A stretch of 64,000 nucleotides of DNA from contig NZ_JACIJO010000003.1 of assembly GCF_014206875.1 (NCBI RefSeq), positions 350,066 to 414,065 of the forward strand, written 5' to 3'. This document shows positions 18,516 to 27,234 of the stretch, piece after piece. Below the pieces are notes generated by a model. That model had not been told where the DNA came from, made no database searches, and was given only the letters and a program-made list of their open reading frames with translations. A program made the translations under genes and the position numbers. Every line of letters begins with the position of its first letter. Position 1 is the first letter of the stretch. The stretch comes from Algoriphagus iocasae. GTDB taxonomy: Bacteria > Bacteroidota > Bacteroidia > Cytophagales > Cyclobacteriaceae.

Positions 18516-19374
18516 TAATCTGGATATCGTCAAACTGAACAACTTGAAGCTTTCTGCAAAAATTATCAGCGAGCAACTCAAGCAGGGGATCCATCTCGGA
18601 AAGAGAGTGGGTGCCGGTAGTGAGTTTGAACAATATAGATATTACGAGCCTGGGGACGATCCAAAGCGAATAGATTGGAAATATTTTTCCCGATCAGGAA
18701 AATATATGATCAAAGAGTCACAGGCTGAAAGTCATCTGCATATCACCTTGATGCTGGATCTTTCTGGCTCGATGAATTACGAAGAAAATGGGATCCGTCG
18801 ATTAGACTATGCGAAAAACTTGTTGGCTTCGATTGCTTATTTGGCCCATTTGCAGGGAGATTCTTTGTCATTTTTCACTTTTCATGAAGGCGTTTTAACC
18901 AAGAAAGTAGCCCCTTCTCCAAAGAGTTTTCAGCGTATTTTGTTCTATTTGGAATCAGAGAAAGCTTCTGGTTCTTGGCCAGTGAGCAAACAGTCTTTTC
19001 CAGCAATGAAGAGCAAGCAAAAAGAATTGATTATTCTGGTTTCCGACTTTCTTCAAAAAGACAATGAATGGGTAGAAATTGTGGAGGAAATGAAGCATCC
19101 ACAAAAGGAAATTGTCTTATTCCAGCTTCTGGGAAAGCAGGAGAAAGAGTTCGATATGAAAGGCAGTTTTATTTTCAAAGATCTGGAAAGTGATCGTGAA
19201 ATTACCTTGGATGGAGCAGCTGCCAAAAAAGACTACAATGAGGCAATCTCTGGATACTTATCATCTTTAAGAGAAGCGTTTCATCAGCCAAATATCCACC
19301 TGATGCAGGAAACCATTGACGAACCGATCGTTTCTGTCGTATCGAAGTTTTTATCCAAAAGATCATTTACCTGA
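18505..19374 (+). CDS. DUF58 (VWA-like) protein
   Basis: The 289-aa protein has the DUF58 core GSEFEQYRYYEPGDDPKRIDWKYFSRSGKYMIKE and a von Willebrand-like domain whose metal-binding start is LDLSGSM (D85-x-S-x-S). A later LIILVSDFLQKDNEW strand fits the rest of the VWA fold. There are no membrane helices in this short form, so it is cytoplasmic or peripheral. It overlaps the MoxR gene by 11 bp and the next gene by one base, which indicates translational coupling; MoxR and DUF58 proteins are known functional partners. Confidence 0.93.
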   Translation: MQASNLDIVKLNNLKLSAKIISEQLKQGIHLGKRVGAGSEFEQYRYYEPGDDPKRIDWKYFSRSGKYMIKESQAESHLHITLMLDLSGSMNYEENGIRRLDYAKNLLASIAYLAHLQGDSLSFFTFHEGVLTKKVAPSPKSFQRILFYLESEKASGSWPVSKQSFPAMKSKQKELIILVSDFLQKDNEWVEIVEEMKHPQKEIVLFQLLGKQEKEFDMKGSFIFKDLESDREITLDGAAAKKDYNEAISGYLSSLREAFHQPNIHLMQETIDEPIVSVVSKFLSKRSFT

Positions 19375-20537
19375 TGGAGATTCTTCAGCCCATATTGCTT
19401 TGGGGACTTTTAGGTCTTTCCATCCCTTTGGCGGTTCATTTATGGAATGGTAAAAAGGGTAAAAACGTGGCATGGGCTGCAATGGCTTGGCTTTCCGAAC
19501 AAGAAAATCAATCTTCTAAATCAATTCGACTAGACCAAATTCTGGTTTTACTCTTGAGAATGATTCTGTTGGTGTTGTTCATTTTGCTACTTTCTCATTT
19601 GATTTTGAACTCCTGGGAAATTTCTGAAAGTAAAAAAGTGGTGCATTTGGTAGCTCCGGATCGACAGGTTTTTGAAGAATTCCGATTTGAATTAGAGCAG
19701 GCGGATGAGCGAGAGGAGGAAGTTGCTTGGATAGATAGCGAATTAACAGAAATATCCGAGGAACTTGAGCCGGATTGGTTTGCTTCCTATGAGATCCAGA
19801 AAGCATTGAATTCTTTGGAAGGACCGATAGCAGAACTGCATTTCTATCTTCCAAACTCAGAGAATTATCTTCCAGAGAAGATGCTGATAAGTCCAGTGAA
19901 ACCAATTATCCATCTAGCAAAAACAGCTTCTGGTCCAAGCCCGAATTTCGGAATCGAACTAGACTCAGCTAGAATGCTGGAAATTGGAAATGATGGCCTG
20001 CTTGTCTCACAATCCGAATCAGAGAATAAAGCAGCGATTATTTCTTTGAAACAAGTCGGGTTTTATTTGGGGAATCTTGAGGAAGAGGAAAGAGAAAATG
20101 TGATAGCTTCTTTAAATTCCATTTCTCAGGTGATGAAGATCTATTTTGTCGAGAAGGAGAATCCAGAGGGTGCTACATTAATTTTTGATGATGGGAATCC
20201 TGAAAATATAGAATCCAATAAACTTTACTTTTTGACTGAAAGATCTGGTTTTCCTGAAGCTGACAATGTTAATTTTATTTCTACCAAACTTGATTTCGAA
20301 AGTTCTGAATTAGTGCAAACAGGTCGATTGCCTGAGTTTTTGTTGGGTAAGTTGATAGATTTTGTGGGGGTGAAACCGCAGGATTCGAAGATTTCGGAAA
20401 CTCAGATTTCTTCTCGCTTTTTGATAAATGAAAAGCAGCGAAATGAGAAGAAATCAGGATTGGAAATACTTCTTGTAGGTTTGTTTGTTCTCACTTTTGG
20501 AGCAGAGCGTTACTTGTCATTTCAGAGGGGGATATGA
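19374..20537 (+). CDS. BatA-domain membrane protein
   Basis: The N-terminus MEILQPILLWGLLGLSIPLAVHLWNGKK followed by WAAMAWLSEQENQSSKSIRLDQILVLLLRMILLVLFILLLS is the BatA N-terminal domain: two membrane helices joined by a short loop carrying the conserved R-rich segment. The remaining 290 residues form an acidic, low-similarity domain ending in another membrane helix (about 360-380). No VWA metal site is visible, so it is a BatA-N protein rather than a full BatA. It sits in a run of overlapping genes after MoxR and DUF58. Confidence 0.85.
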   Translation: MEILQPILLWGLLGLSIPLAVHLWNGKKGKNVAWAAMAWLSEQENQSSKSIRLDQILVLLLRMILLVLFILLLSHLILNSWEISESKKVVHLVAPDRQVFEEFRFELEQADEREEEVAWIDSELTEISEELEPDWFASYEIQKALNSLEGPIAELHFYLPNSENYLPEKMLISPVKPIIHLAKTASGPSPNFGIELDSARMLEIGNDGLLVSQSESENKAAIISLKQVGFYLGNLEEEERENVIASLNSISQVMKIYFVEKENPEGATLIFDDGNPENIESNKLYFLTERSGFPEADNVNFISTKLDFESSELVQTGRLPEFLLGKLIDFVGVKPQDSKISETQISSRFLINEKQRNEKKSGLEILLVGLFVLTFGAERYLSFQRGI

Positions 20538-22723
20538 GTCGGATCGAACAACATATCGAGCATATAGAGAACCAAATCAGGATCAATTCCTTTTTGAAAT
20601 CGCTATTGGTTGCTTTAGGATCAGGATTACTTTTTTATGCATTTCAGGATTCTCTTGCTGTCGCTTTATCTGTAGCTCTAATCTCCTTTTTTATAGCTGC
20701 TTACTTTTTTGGGCTTTTCAAAAATCAAAAGACCTTGGCTCTTCAAATCCTTCATGAGAGAATTCCTGCATTGGAATTTAGCCTAGAGCTTCTTTCAAAA
20801 AGTGAAAGAAACCTTGCGGAGTCGTTACAATGGGAGCGAATTAACTTGCAGGTACCGGAAGAAAAGCCTTCGATTTATAAAGAAAATCTCCAAGTGGCAG
20901 TCTATTTCTTTTTGATTTCAATAGCCGTATTTGGGCTTAGTTTCCTTGATTTTACTGCTGATTCAGATACTTCACTTCCAAATAATGAAATAAGAAATAC
21001 AGTTCCTGTAACTGAAGAACAGGTTCCAATTGAGCTATCCAATTTATCTGTTAGGATAGTCCCGCCTTCATACACCGAATTGCCAGTTATTGATCAAAAT
21101 TCGATGGAGATAAAAACCATCAAAGGATCAAAGATTAATTGGGAGACTGAATTTTTAGGTGCCGATGAACTGGAAGTGATGCTTGTGAATTCACAAGGGG
21201 AAGAATTGATTTTCGCGAGAAACTCAGATCAATATTTGTTACAGGACGAGGCTTCTGGTTCTGGAATTTATGCGATTAGAGCGTATAAAGCGGGTGAGAA
21301 AGTATTCGAAACCTCTTATTATACTTTGGAGGTAACTGAGGATAAAGTGCCTCTGATCCAACCGACAGAGAAAGATGTCTATAAATTTCACTTTCAAAAA
21401 GACCCACAAAAGATGGGTTTGGAAGCTAGAATCTCCGATGATTTTAAAGTGAGTGAAGTGTATTTGGTGGCAACTTTGGCCAGAGGCTCAGGTGAGAATG
21501 TGAAATTCAGGGAAAACAAAATTGAAATCAACGAGCGAAATTTCAAGTCTTCTTCCATTAAGACCGAGTTGGATTTTGAAGCTTTGGAATTCAAACAAGG
21601 GGATGAATTGTATTACTATTGGGCGGCAAAAGATAATAAAAGACCAGAAGCTAATTTTTCCAGATCAGACACCTATTTCATCAAATATGTGGATTCGACG
21701 GGGATTGGAGAGGCTGAAATGGCTGGAATGGCAATCAGTGTTTTACCGGAATATTTCCGAAGCCAAAGACAAATCATCATCGATACAGAAAAGCTGATTG
21801 CTGGTAAAAAGACGATGAAGCAGCATACTTTTAATGAAACCTCTAACAACATCGGCTATGATCAGAAATTGCTTCGCTTGCGCTACGGGCAATATTTAGG
21901 AGAAGAGTTTGAAAATTCGGCCGGTGGAGGAATAATGGAAGGAGATGATGGAGATATTTTGGCAGGGTATCGACATGCACATGATCAGGAAGGGGAGCAT
22001 GAACCGACTGGTCTGCCTATAGAACAGCATGAAGAACATGCCGAAGAATCAGGAGCCGAAATGGAATACAAAAATGAAGATGAATCTGGCTTGGGAGACT
22101 TACTAAGTGCATTTATGCATGATCATGGATCAGAGGAAGTAAATACTTTTTATGAGGAGTCAACGAAAAGTGCTTTGAAAATGGCCTTAGAACAGATGTG
22201 GGAATCGGAACTTTATCTTCGATTATACGAACCTGAAAAGGCTCTTCCTTTTGAAAAGAAAGCGTTGGAATATTTGAAATCCGTTCAGCAAAAATCGAGA
22301 GTTTATGTGAAAAGAACTGGTTTTGATCCGCCACCGATCAAGGAAGAAGAGAAAAGGCTGAGTGGAGAATTGGATGATATCGAACAGCTGATTCAGAAAG
22401 AACAGAAGATTTTAGAAGAGAAAATCAAGCCTTTGGCATCTCGGGTTTTGGGCTTGGTTTCGAAAACTGAATTCAGCTCGTCCGATCAGATTGCAATCTC
22501 TGAACTGGGAAAACTTTGGACAGCCAGAATGCAATATTCTGGTATGGAAGACTGGTCGGTTTTACTGGCTTTGCAGCAACTGACCTCCGGTGAAATCACC
22601 AAAGAATCCAAAGCCCAGTTGGTTGAGTCGCTTTATCCGATAGCAAATTCTGGTGAGAAATTGTCTGCTTCCTATTTACAGAAAAATGAGCTTGAAACAG
22701 CTTTTTGGAAAAATATCAAATGA
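20534..22723 (+). CDS. Large membrane protein, DUF4175-like
   Basis: The 729-aa protein overlaps the BatA-like gene by four bases. It has two helices near residues 22-60 and one near 125-145. A large extracytoplasmic part follows, with repeated beta-sandwich-like segments (VRIVPPSYTELPVIDQ, YAIRAYKAGEKVFETSYYTLEV) as in DUF4175-type proteins. A His/Glu-rich stretch (around residues 470-540, with HAHDQEGEHEP and EQHEEHAEESG) precedes a coiled-coil C-terminal third. Proteins of this type usually accompany MoxR/DUF58 clusters and have no proven function. The His/Glu-rich stretch could bind metal, but that is only inference. Confidence 0.75.
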   Translation: MSRIEQHIEHIENQIRINSFLKSLLVALGSGLLFYAFQDSLAVALSVALISFFIAAYFFGLFKNQKTLALQILHERIPALEFSLELLSKSERNLAESLQWERINLQVPEEKPSIYKENLQVAVYFFLISIAVFGLSFLDFTADSDTSLPNNEIRNTVPVTEEQVPIELSNLSVRIVPPSYTELPVIDQNSMEIKTIKGSKINWETEFLGADELEVMLVNSQGEELIFARNSDQYLLQDEASGSGIYAIRAYKAGEKVFETSYYTLEVTEDKVPLIQPTEKDVYKFHFQKDPQKMGLEARISDDFKVSEVYLVATLARGSGENVKFRENKIEINERNFKSSSIKTELDFEALEFKQGDELYYYWAAKDNKRPEANFSRSDTYFIKYVDSTGIGEAEMAGMAISVLPEYFRSQRQIIIDTEKLIAGKKTMKQHTFNETSNNIGYDQKLLRLRYGQYLGEEFENSAGGGIMEGDDGDILAGYRHAHDQEGEHEPTGLPIEQHEEHAEESGAEMEYKNEDESGLGDLLSAFMHDHGSEEVNTFYEESTKSALKMALEQMWESELYLRLYEPEKALPFEKKALEYLKSVQQKSRVYVKRTGFDPPPIKEEEKRLSGELDDIEQLIQKEQKILEEKIKPLASRVLGLVSKTEFSSSDQIAISELGKLWTARMQYSGMEDWSVLLALQQLTSGEITKESKAQLVESLYPIANSGEKLSASYLQKNELETAFWKNIK

Positions 22724-24345
22724 TGGATTTTAACCCTTCTCTACCCAAAATTTGGTTGATTGTTTTTCTGTTGATGATCCTGCTGATTTTGGGTTTTCAG
22801 CTTTTCTTGATTTTCAAGTCTGCGGATCAAAGTCCTAAGAAATGGGTTAGATCCATCTTAAATATCCTTTTCTCGTTTTTTTTGATTTGTTACCTTCTAC
22901 AGCCAGTTTGGGAAAGTGATCAAGGATCTGACCCTGTTTTGGTCTATTCAAAAGATGTTCCCTCATCACAAATCAAAAGATTGAGAGATAGTTTAGGAAT
23001 TCGGAAGACTTTATCGGTTGAAGATTACCAAGGCAAAGGAAATCCGGTTTATTTGGTTGGGAATAGATATTCTAATATCGAATTGAATAGACTGAATGGT
23101 AAAAATGTCAATTTGGTCAAAGTTGAAGAAGGTCTTTTTCCTGAATATTTACATTGGAAAGGGATTGTTAGAAAAGGGGAAATGCAGCTGGTGACGGGAC
23201 TTCTCTCTACTGGTAAGAAATCCCTTCTCGAATTGAAAATTCAGGATCAGGTGCTCGCATCCGATTCAATTGAGGCAAATCAGGAAAGTTTCAACTTAAG
23301 ATTTCCTGTTCAAGTCACTGGAAGAAATGAAGTGAATCTTTTTTTGAATGATTCCCTGATTGCGGGTATCAATTTTTTTGCTGTTCCACCAATCCCAAAA
23401 ACTTATCAACTGAGATTCTCTTTTCCGAATCCAGAGCAAAGGAATTTGAATCGCTATCTGGAAGAAAAAGGAGAAAAGGTGGATGAAAGAATCCAAGTTT
23501 CGAGAGCAAGTCAGATTCAGTCAAGTGATGAAGATTTAGACTCGCTGAAAGTTTTGATTGCTGACTTAAATCAACTTAAAAGTCGAAGCGTAAGGGCAGA
23601 ACTGGCAAATGGAACTACTGGAGTTTTGATGATTAATTCAGGAAATCCAGAATCAGATGTCAGAGAGTTGAATGAGCTTTTTAAGACTGATTTTGAAATC
23701 AAGCGATCAGGAACTGAGGAATGGAGGGAATTGGAGTCGGGCATTGAAGCACTTCCTTATACTTTCGAGGCGAAAAAAGGACAGAAAATGCTTTTTGAGA
23801 ATTCTGTCGCTGTTCAGGATTTAGGAACCATGAAAGTAGGAATGAGCTTGATAAGCCAGACATTTCCAATTTATCTGAGTGGTGATACTGCTGTTTATTC
23901 AAAAATTTGGGATGAAATCCTTGGTGAGCTCATTCCTGATCAATTGAGTAATTGGAGTTATGATGCACCTTTGTTTTCTGATCAAATTGGGACTTTGGAA
24001 TATAACGGAGCCGAAAATGAAGATGGTTTTTCGTTGATAGGTTCTGATACCATCTATTTTCAGAAAGATTTGGTCAATCCATTTACACAAGTCTCTCGTT
24101 TTTCATTGGCGGAATCTGGATGGGCAAGTTTATCGGATTCTGTAGAAGTATACCTATATGGTGATGAGGAATTGGAAACTGTTAGGAATTCAAAAAATAT
24201 GGCTGATTTTTTAAGAGGAAATAATTCAAATGAGGCAATGGAAAAGTTGAATTCTGAAAAAGGGAAAATCTCCGATTGGGTATGGCTTGGTCTGTTCCTC
24301 TTGTTTTCTGGTCTTTTGTGGCTAGAACCGAGATTGAATTATTGA
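22720..24345 (+). CDS. Membrane-anchored protein at the end of the MoxR operon
   Basis: The start at 22720 forms an ATGA overlap with the previous stop. The 541-aa protein has two helices near the N-terminus (about 10-32 and 42-62), a long periplasmic domain, and a C-terminal helix (WVWLGLFLLFSGLLWLEPRLNY). The periplasmic part has a segment LKVLIADLNQLKSRSVRAELANGTTGVLMINSG that resembles the glutamine-amidotransferase-like domains often found in BatA-type proteins of Bacteroidota. No catalytic residues can be assigned. It is the last gene of the collinear run that begins with the TldD-like gene. Confidence 0.7.
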   Translation: MMDFNPSLPKIWLIVFLLMILLILGFQLFLIFKSADQSPKKWVRSILNILFSFFLICYLLQPVWESDQGSDPVLVYSKDVPSSQIKRLRDSLGIRKTLSVEDYQGKGNPVYLVGNRYSNIELNRLNGKNVNLVKVEEGLFPEYLHWKGIVRKGEMQLVTGLLSTGKKSLLELKIQDQVLASDSIEANQESFNLRFPVQVTGRNEVNLFLNDSLIAGINFFAVPPIPKTYQLRFSFPNPEQRNLNRYLEEKGEKVDERIQVSRASQIQSSDEDLDSLKVLIADLNQLKSRSVRAELANGTTGVLMINSGNPESDVRELNELFKTDFEIKRSGTEEWRELESGIEALPYTFEAKKGQKMLFENSVAVQDLGTMKVGMSLISQTFPIYLSGDTAVYSKIWDEILGELIPDQLSNWSYDAPLFSDQIGTLEYNGAENEDGFSLIGSDTIYFQKDLVNPFTQVSRFSLAESGWASLSDSVEVYLYGDEELETVRNSKNMADFLRGNNSNEAMEKLNSEKGKISDWVWLGLFLLFSGLLWLEPRLNY

Positions 24346-24406
24346 TTTTTTTTTACTCCGACTGTTGCATATTCTTGATGGGCTGCGTTCAGGCTGAAAA
24401 ACCATC

Positions 24407-24592
24407 ATGAAAATCTTTCTTAGATTGATATTAGCCCTTTTCTTTTTTGGCTTTACGCCAGGAGAAAAGAATGTGCTAGAATCTGAGAAAGAAACGTGTC
24501 GAATTGATAGACATGAGTTTACGGCGGTTGGAAAACTTGAAAATGAGCATTTCAGGAAATTTCAGCATCAAGCGAAGACAGTTTTAGAATAG
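24407..24592 (+). CDS. Small secreted protein, 61 aa
   Basis: A short frame begins with a convincing signal-like sequence (MKIFLRLILALFFFGFTPG) followed by about 42 charged residues ending KFQHQAKTVLE. It starts 60 bp after the MoxR operon and ends 77 bp before the sigma-factor gene. I recognise no family. The signal peptide and the position in an otherwise empty gap support it, but its size makes it uncertain. Confidence 0.4.
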   Translation: MKIFLRLILALFFFGFTPGEKNVLESEKETCRIDRHEFTAVGKLENEHFRKFQHQAKTVLE

Positions 24593-24632
24593 AATAATCT
24601 ACAAGAAACTGTTTAGCCAAATAGATAAAAAT

Positions 24633-24648
24633 CAGCCAAATTTGGCTG
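24633..24648. promoter_or_regulatory. 16-bp perfect palindrome before the sigma-factor gene
   Basis: CAGCCAAATTTGGCTG is a perfect palindrome ending 21 bp upstream of the TTG start of the ECF sigma gene. A half-copy (AGCCAAAT) lies about 20 bp earlier at about 24614-24621. It could be an operator, or a hairpin in the leader that affects translation. Confidence 0.45.
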
Positions 24649-24669
24649 TCAAAGTAATAACGTATTGAA

Positions 24670-25218
24670 TTGAACTATACGGAAGAGGAACTGATCGACG
24701 GTTGCAAACGGAGATCGGCCAAACACGAAGAAGTATTCTATAAAAAATACTATGGCTACGTCATGGGGATCAGTCTGTCCTACTCGAAAGAGAGGGATTT
24801 AGCGCTGGAGATCACCAACGATGTCTTTCTTAAATTTTTTGCTTCCATCAAGAAAGTGGAGAGTTTCCAGACAGTCAAAGCTTGGCTGCGGAGAATCACC
24901 GTCAATACAGCAATAGATTATTATCGAAAAAATAAAAAGTATCAGAATCATTCAGATCTGGAAATAGATGTCCCTAACGAAGTGGAAGTAAATGCGCTTT
25001 CAAGTTTGGGATTCGAGGATATTATCAAATTAATAAACCAACTACCGGATGATCAGAAATTGGTCTTTAACCTGTACGAAATAGAAGGGTACAGTCATAA
25101 AGAGATATCTGATCGAATGGGTATTACGGAGGGTTCGTCAAGAGTTTATCTCACCCGGGCGAAAGTTAAACTCCGTCAATTGGTTCATATACATTTAAAA
25201 GAATATGAAGGAAGATAA
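24670..25218 (+). CDS. RNA polymerase sigma factor, ECF family
   Basis: The 182-aa protein (TTG start) has region 2 at about residues 15-80 (FYKKYYGYVMGISLSYSKERDLALEITNDVFLKFF) with the AWLRRITVNTAIDYYRKNKK element. Region 4 is at about 115-170, with INQLPDDQKLVFNLYEIEGYSHKEISDRMGITEGSSRVYLTRAKVKLRQL, which contains the HTH. This is a standard two-domain ECF sigma. Its last 14 bases overlap the start of the next gene, which encodes a membrane protein that looks like its regulator. A 16-bp palindrome lies just upstream. Confidence 0.95.
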   Translation: MNYTEEELIDGCKRRSAKHEEVFYKKYYGYVMGISLSYSKERDLALEITNDVFLKFFASIKKVESFQTVKAWLRRITVNTAIDYYRKNKKYQNHSDLEIDVPNEVEVNALSSLGFEDIIKLINQLPDDQKLVFNLYEIEGYSHKEISDRMGITEGSSRVYLTRAKVKLRQLVHIHLKEYEGR

Positions 25219-26650
25219 GTCGGATAAATGGATCGCCTCTTCCCTTAAAAAACATCTGGAAGAGGGAAAATTGCCCTACGAGGTAGGAGCATGGGAGGGA
25301 TTCCAGAAAGTGAGAAATGCCAGAAAACGCCGCAATATCTATTATTGGGGGGGCGCTGTTGCGGCATCTTTGCTTTTATTATTTGGAATCAGCCAAGTGT
25401 TGAGAATGGAGACTTCTGTGCCTGATGATACGCTGAGAAACACGGAAATTCTATCCAATCAGGAAAAGGAAACCATGGTTGAAACTCCTAATTCAGATGA
25501 GGAGAATTTGGTCGAGCCATCAGAATCAGCAATTGCGATAGCTCCTGAAACTTCTGGCGATACTGAGAAAACTACTCCTAAAACAGAGAGTAAGTCTTCC
25601 AGAACTCCTAAAACAGATGATTCTGTGAAAGCCGATAAGCCACTTTTGGCAGTGGCAGAAGAAGAGGTTCCCAAAGTGAAGGAAAGTGAAAGTGCTATTC
25701 AAAAAGAGGAATTAAATGCAATAGCTCCTCCTGAGGAGAAAAAGGAAATCCCATTAATTGCTAAAAAGGAAGAGAAAGCTGTTGCCAAAGCTGAAGAAAC
25801 TATTCCGACAAAAGAAGAATCAATTCCAACTAAAATAGAGAATACTACTTCTACCATAGCCACTTTGGATCAAAAGACTGAAGTCAAAGAAGAACCAAAA
25901 GCTTCCATTACGATAGTTGAACCAAAAAATGAGAACAAGACCATTGCAATGGTTGAGGAAAAGGATTTTCCTGAAATTCCTAAAGATCATACTAAAGTCG
26001 TGTTGGGAATGGGAGTCTCTCCGGGTTTTGGGGCAATGCAGCAAAATGATGTCAATACCATTGCGTCAAGCATCGGTGTGGGGATGATCTTGGATGTAGA
26101 TTTGCCAGGTAAATTGACTGTGGGCTCAGGCTTTGGTTTAAACTACATGAACCAGCAAAATGAGACTCAGATGCCTGTAACTGTAGCTGGTTACCGAACC
26201 TCTCAAGTAGAAAAGCAGGATATTCAGCAGGTACAGGTAGAAATGCCAATCTATGTCAAATATCCAGTGACAAGAAATAACTCAATTTCTATTCAGGCAG
26301 GATTCTCCAATTTATATGCGATCAATCAAAATGCTGAACAATTGACCACCATCAATGAACAGGTGGCTGTCAATGGGTCACTTGATGCATTTAGTAATTC
26401 CAGTTCATTTGCTATTCAAAGTAATGCGGTCACTCAATCCAGAGTGCTAACTAATCCGGATTCTAAATTTTATCCTTTTGCCACAGTGAACCTAGGAGTA
26501 AATATCAGATTTCTGGAAACAGAAAAAATGAATTACATGGTGATGCCATTTTATAACCATCAGTTGAGATCGATCTCAGGTTTTGGAAATAATTTCGGAA
26601 TGTTCGGAGCTAGCTTAAAATTAAACTTTGGTGGTTCCGACGAAAAATAA
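25205..26650 (+). CDS. Putative sigma regulator fused to an outer-membrane beta-barrel
   Basis: This 481-aa protein has three parts. Residues 1-44 are charged and cytoplasmic (MKEDKSDKWIASSLKKHLEE, with a GAWEGFQKV segment, as seen at the start of anti-sigma-like Bacteroidota proteins). Residues 45-66 form one membrane helix without a cleavage site. Residues 67-262 are a Lys/Glu/Pro/Thr-rich linker, and residues 264-481 are a porin-like barrel (KVVLGMGVSPGFGA, TVGSGFGLNYMNQQ, MFGASLKLNFGG at the end). One chain could therefore reach from cytoplasm to outer membrane. It overlaps the ECF sigma gene by 14 bp. Its role as anti-sigma or surface sensor is inferred from this layout. A terminator follows. 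Confidence 0.82.
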   Translation: MKEDKSDKWIASSLKKHLEEGKLPYEVGAWEGFQKVRNARKRRNIYYWGGAVAASLLLLFGISQVLRMETSVPDDTLRNTEILSNQEKETMVETPNSDEENLVEPSESAIAIAPETSGDTEKTTPKTESKSSRTPKTDDSVKADKPLLAVAEEEVPKVKESESAIQKEELNAIAPPEEKKEIPLIAKKEEKAVAKAEETIPTKEESIPTKIENTTSTIATLDQKTEVKEEPKASITIVEPKNENKTIAMVEEKDFPEIPKDHTKVVLGMGVSPGFGAMQQNDVNTIASSIGVGMILDVDLPGKLTVGSGFGLNYMNQQNETQMPVTVAGYRTSQVEKQDIQQVQVEMPIYVKYPVTRNNSISIQAGFSNLYAINQNAEQLTTINEQVAVNGSLDAFSNSSSFAIQSNAVTQSRVLTNPDSKFYPFATVNLGVNIRFLETEKMNYMVMPFYNHQLRSISGFGNNFGMFGASLKLNFGGSDEK

Positions 26651-26679
26651 GCTGTTTTAGTATAATAAGAAAAGGAATT

Positions 26680-26712
26680 ATGCCTGCACAAACCCCTTGT
26701 GCAGGCATTTTT
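26680..26712 (+). terminator. Terminator of the sigma-factor operon
   Basis: A 12-bp perfect stem (ATGCCTGCACAA and its complement) with a 5-base loop is followed by a T run. It ends the ECF sigma/barrel-protein operon about 30 bp after the stop codon. Confidence 0.93.
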
Positions 26713-26797
26713 TATATTGCTTCTAAATATAGGATCAGAAAATTGCTATTGATTTTTAAATCAGTTTTATTCAGATATCCAAACCTATTATGATACC

Positions 26798-27181
26798 ATG
26801 TTTACTAACACTAAAGCCTTTGGAGGTTTCTCTGTAGATAGCCTCCATGATGCTCGGATTTTTTATACTGAAGTTTTGGGCATGGAGGTGGAGAAATTAC
26901 CTCTTGGCATCCTTGCTCTAAAAATTTCCGGAGGAAGTCAGATTATGATTTATCCGAAAACCAATCACGAGCCAGCGACATATACCGTTTTAAACTTCCC
27001 TGTGAAAGATGTAGAAAAAACTGTCGATGAATTGATAGCCAAAGGGATTGTTTTTGAACAATATGTGGAGCCGATCAAAACAGACGAAAAAGGAATTTGC
27101 CGAGGTGCCGGACCTTTGGTAGCCTGGTTTAAAGATCCTGCTGGTAATATATTATCTGTGGTTCAGGATATTGGGATATAA
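26798..27181 (+). CDS. VOC family (glyoxalase-like) protein
   Basis: The 127-aa protein has the vicinal-oxygen-chelate layout of two beta-alpha-beta-beta-beta modules: FGGFSVDSLHDARIFYTEVLGMEVE in the first, and VLNFPVKDVEKTVDELIAKGI with WFKDPAGNILSVVQD in the second. The conserved final D-P-x-G-N element is present. At this length it should act as a homodimer. Substrates vary widely in the family (glyoxalase, dioxygenase, antibiotic binding), so no reaction is proposed. It is flanked by terminators on both sides, so it is transcribed alone. Confidence 0.9.
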   Translation: MFTNTKAFGGFSVDSLHDARIFYTEVLGMEVEKLPLGILALKISGGSQIMIYPKTNHEPATYTVLNFPVKDVEKTVDELIAKGIVFEQYVEPIKTDEKGICRGAGPLVAWFKDPAGNILSVVQDIGI

Positions 27182-27182
27182 A

Positions 27183-27213
27183 AAAATCCCGATTGTTGAC
27201 CAACCGGGATTTT
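27183..27213. terminator. Bidirectional terminator
   Basis: A 9-bp perfect stem AAAATCCCG/CGGGATTTT with a 13-base loop lies between the convergent VOC and DUF4397 genes, with an A run on one side and T run on the other, so it can serve both. Confidence 0.85.
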
Positions 27214-27234
27214 CTGTAATTCGATTACTAAGGA

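Noticed and set aside
19579..19905. 108-codon minus-strand open frame in the BatA-like gene
   Set aside because: Antisense shadow inside an overlapping operon; no start signal or family pattern.
25459..25674. Minus-strand Ser/Val-rich open frame in the sigma partner gene
   Set aside because: Low-complexity mirror of the K/E/P/T-rich linker on the coding strand.
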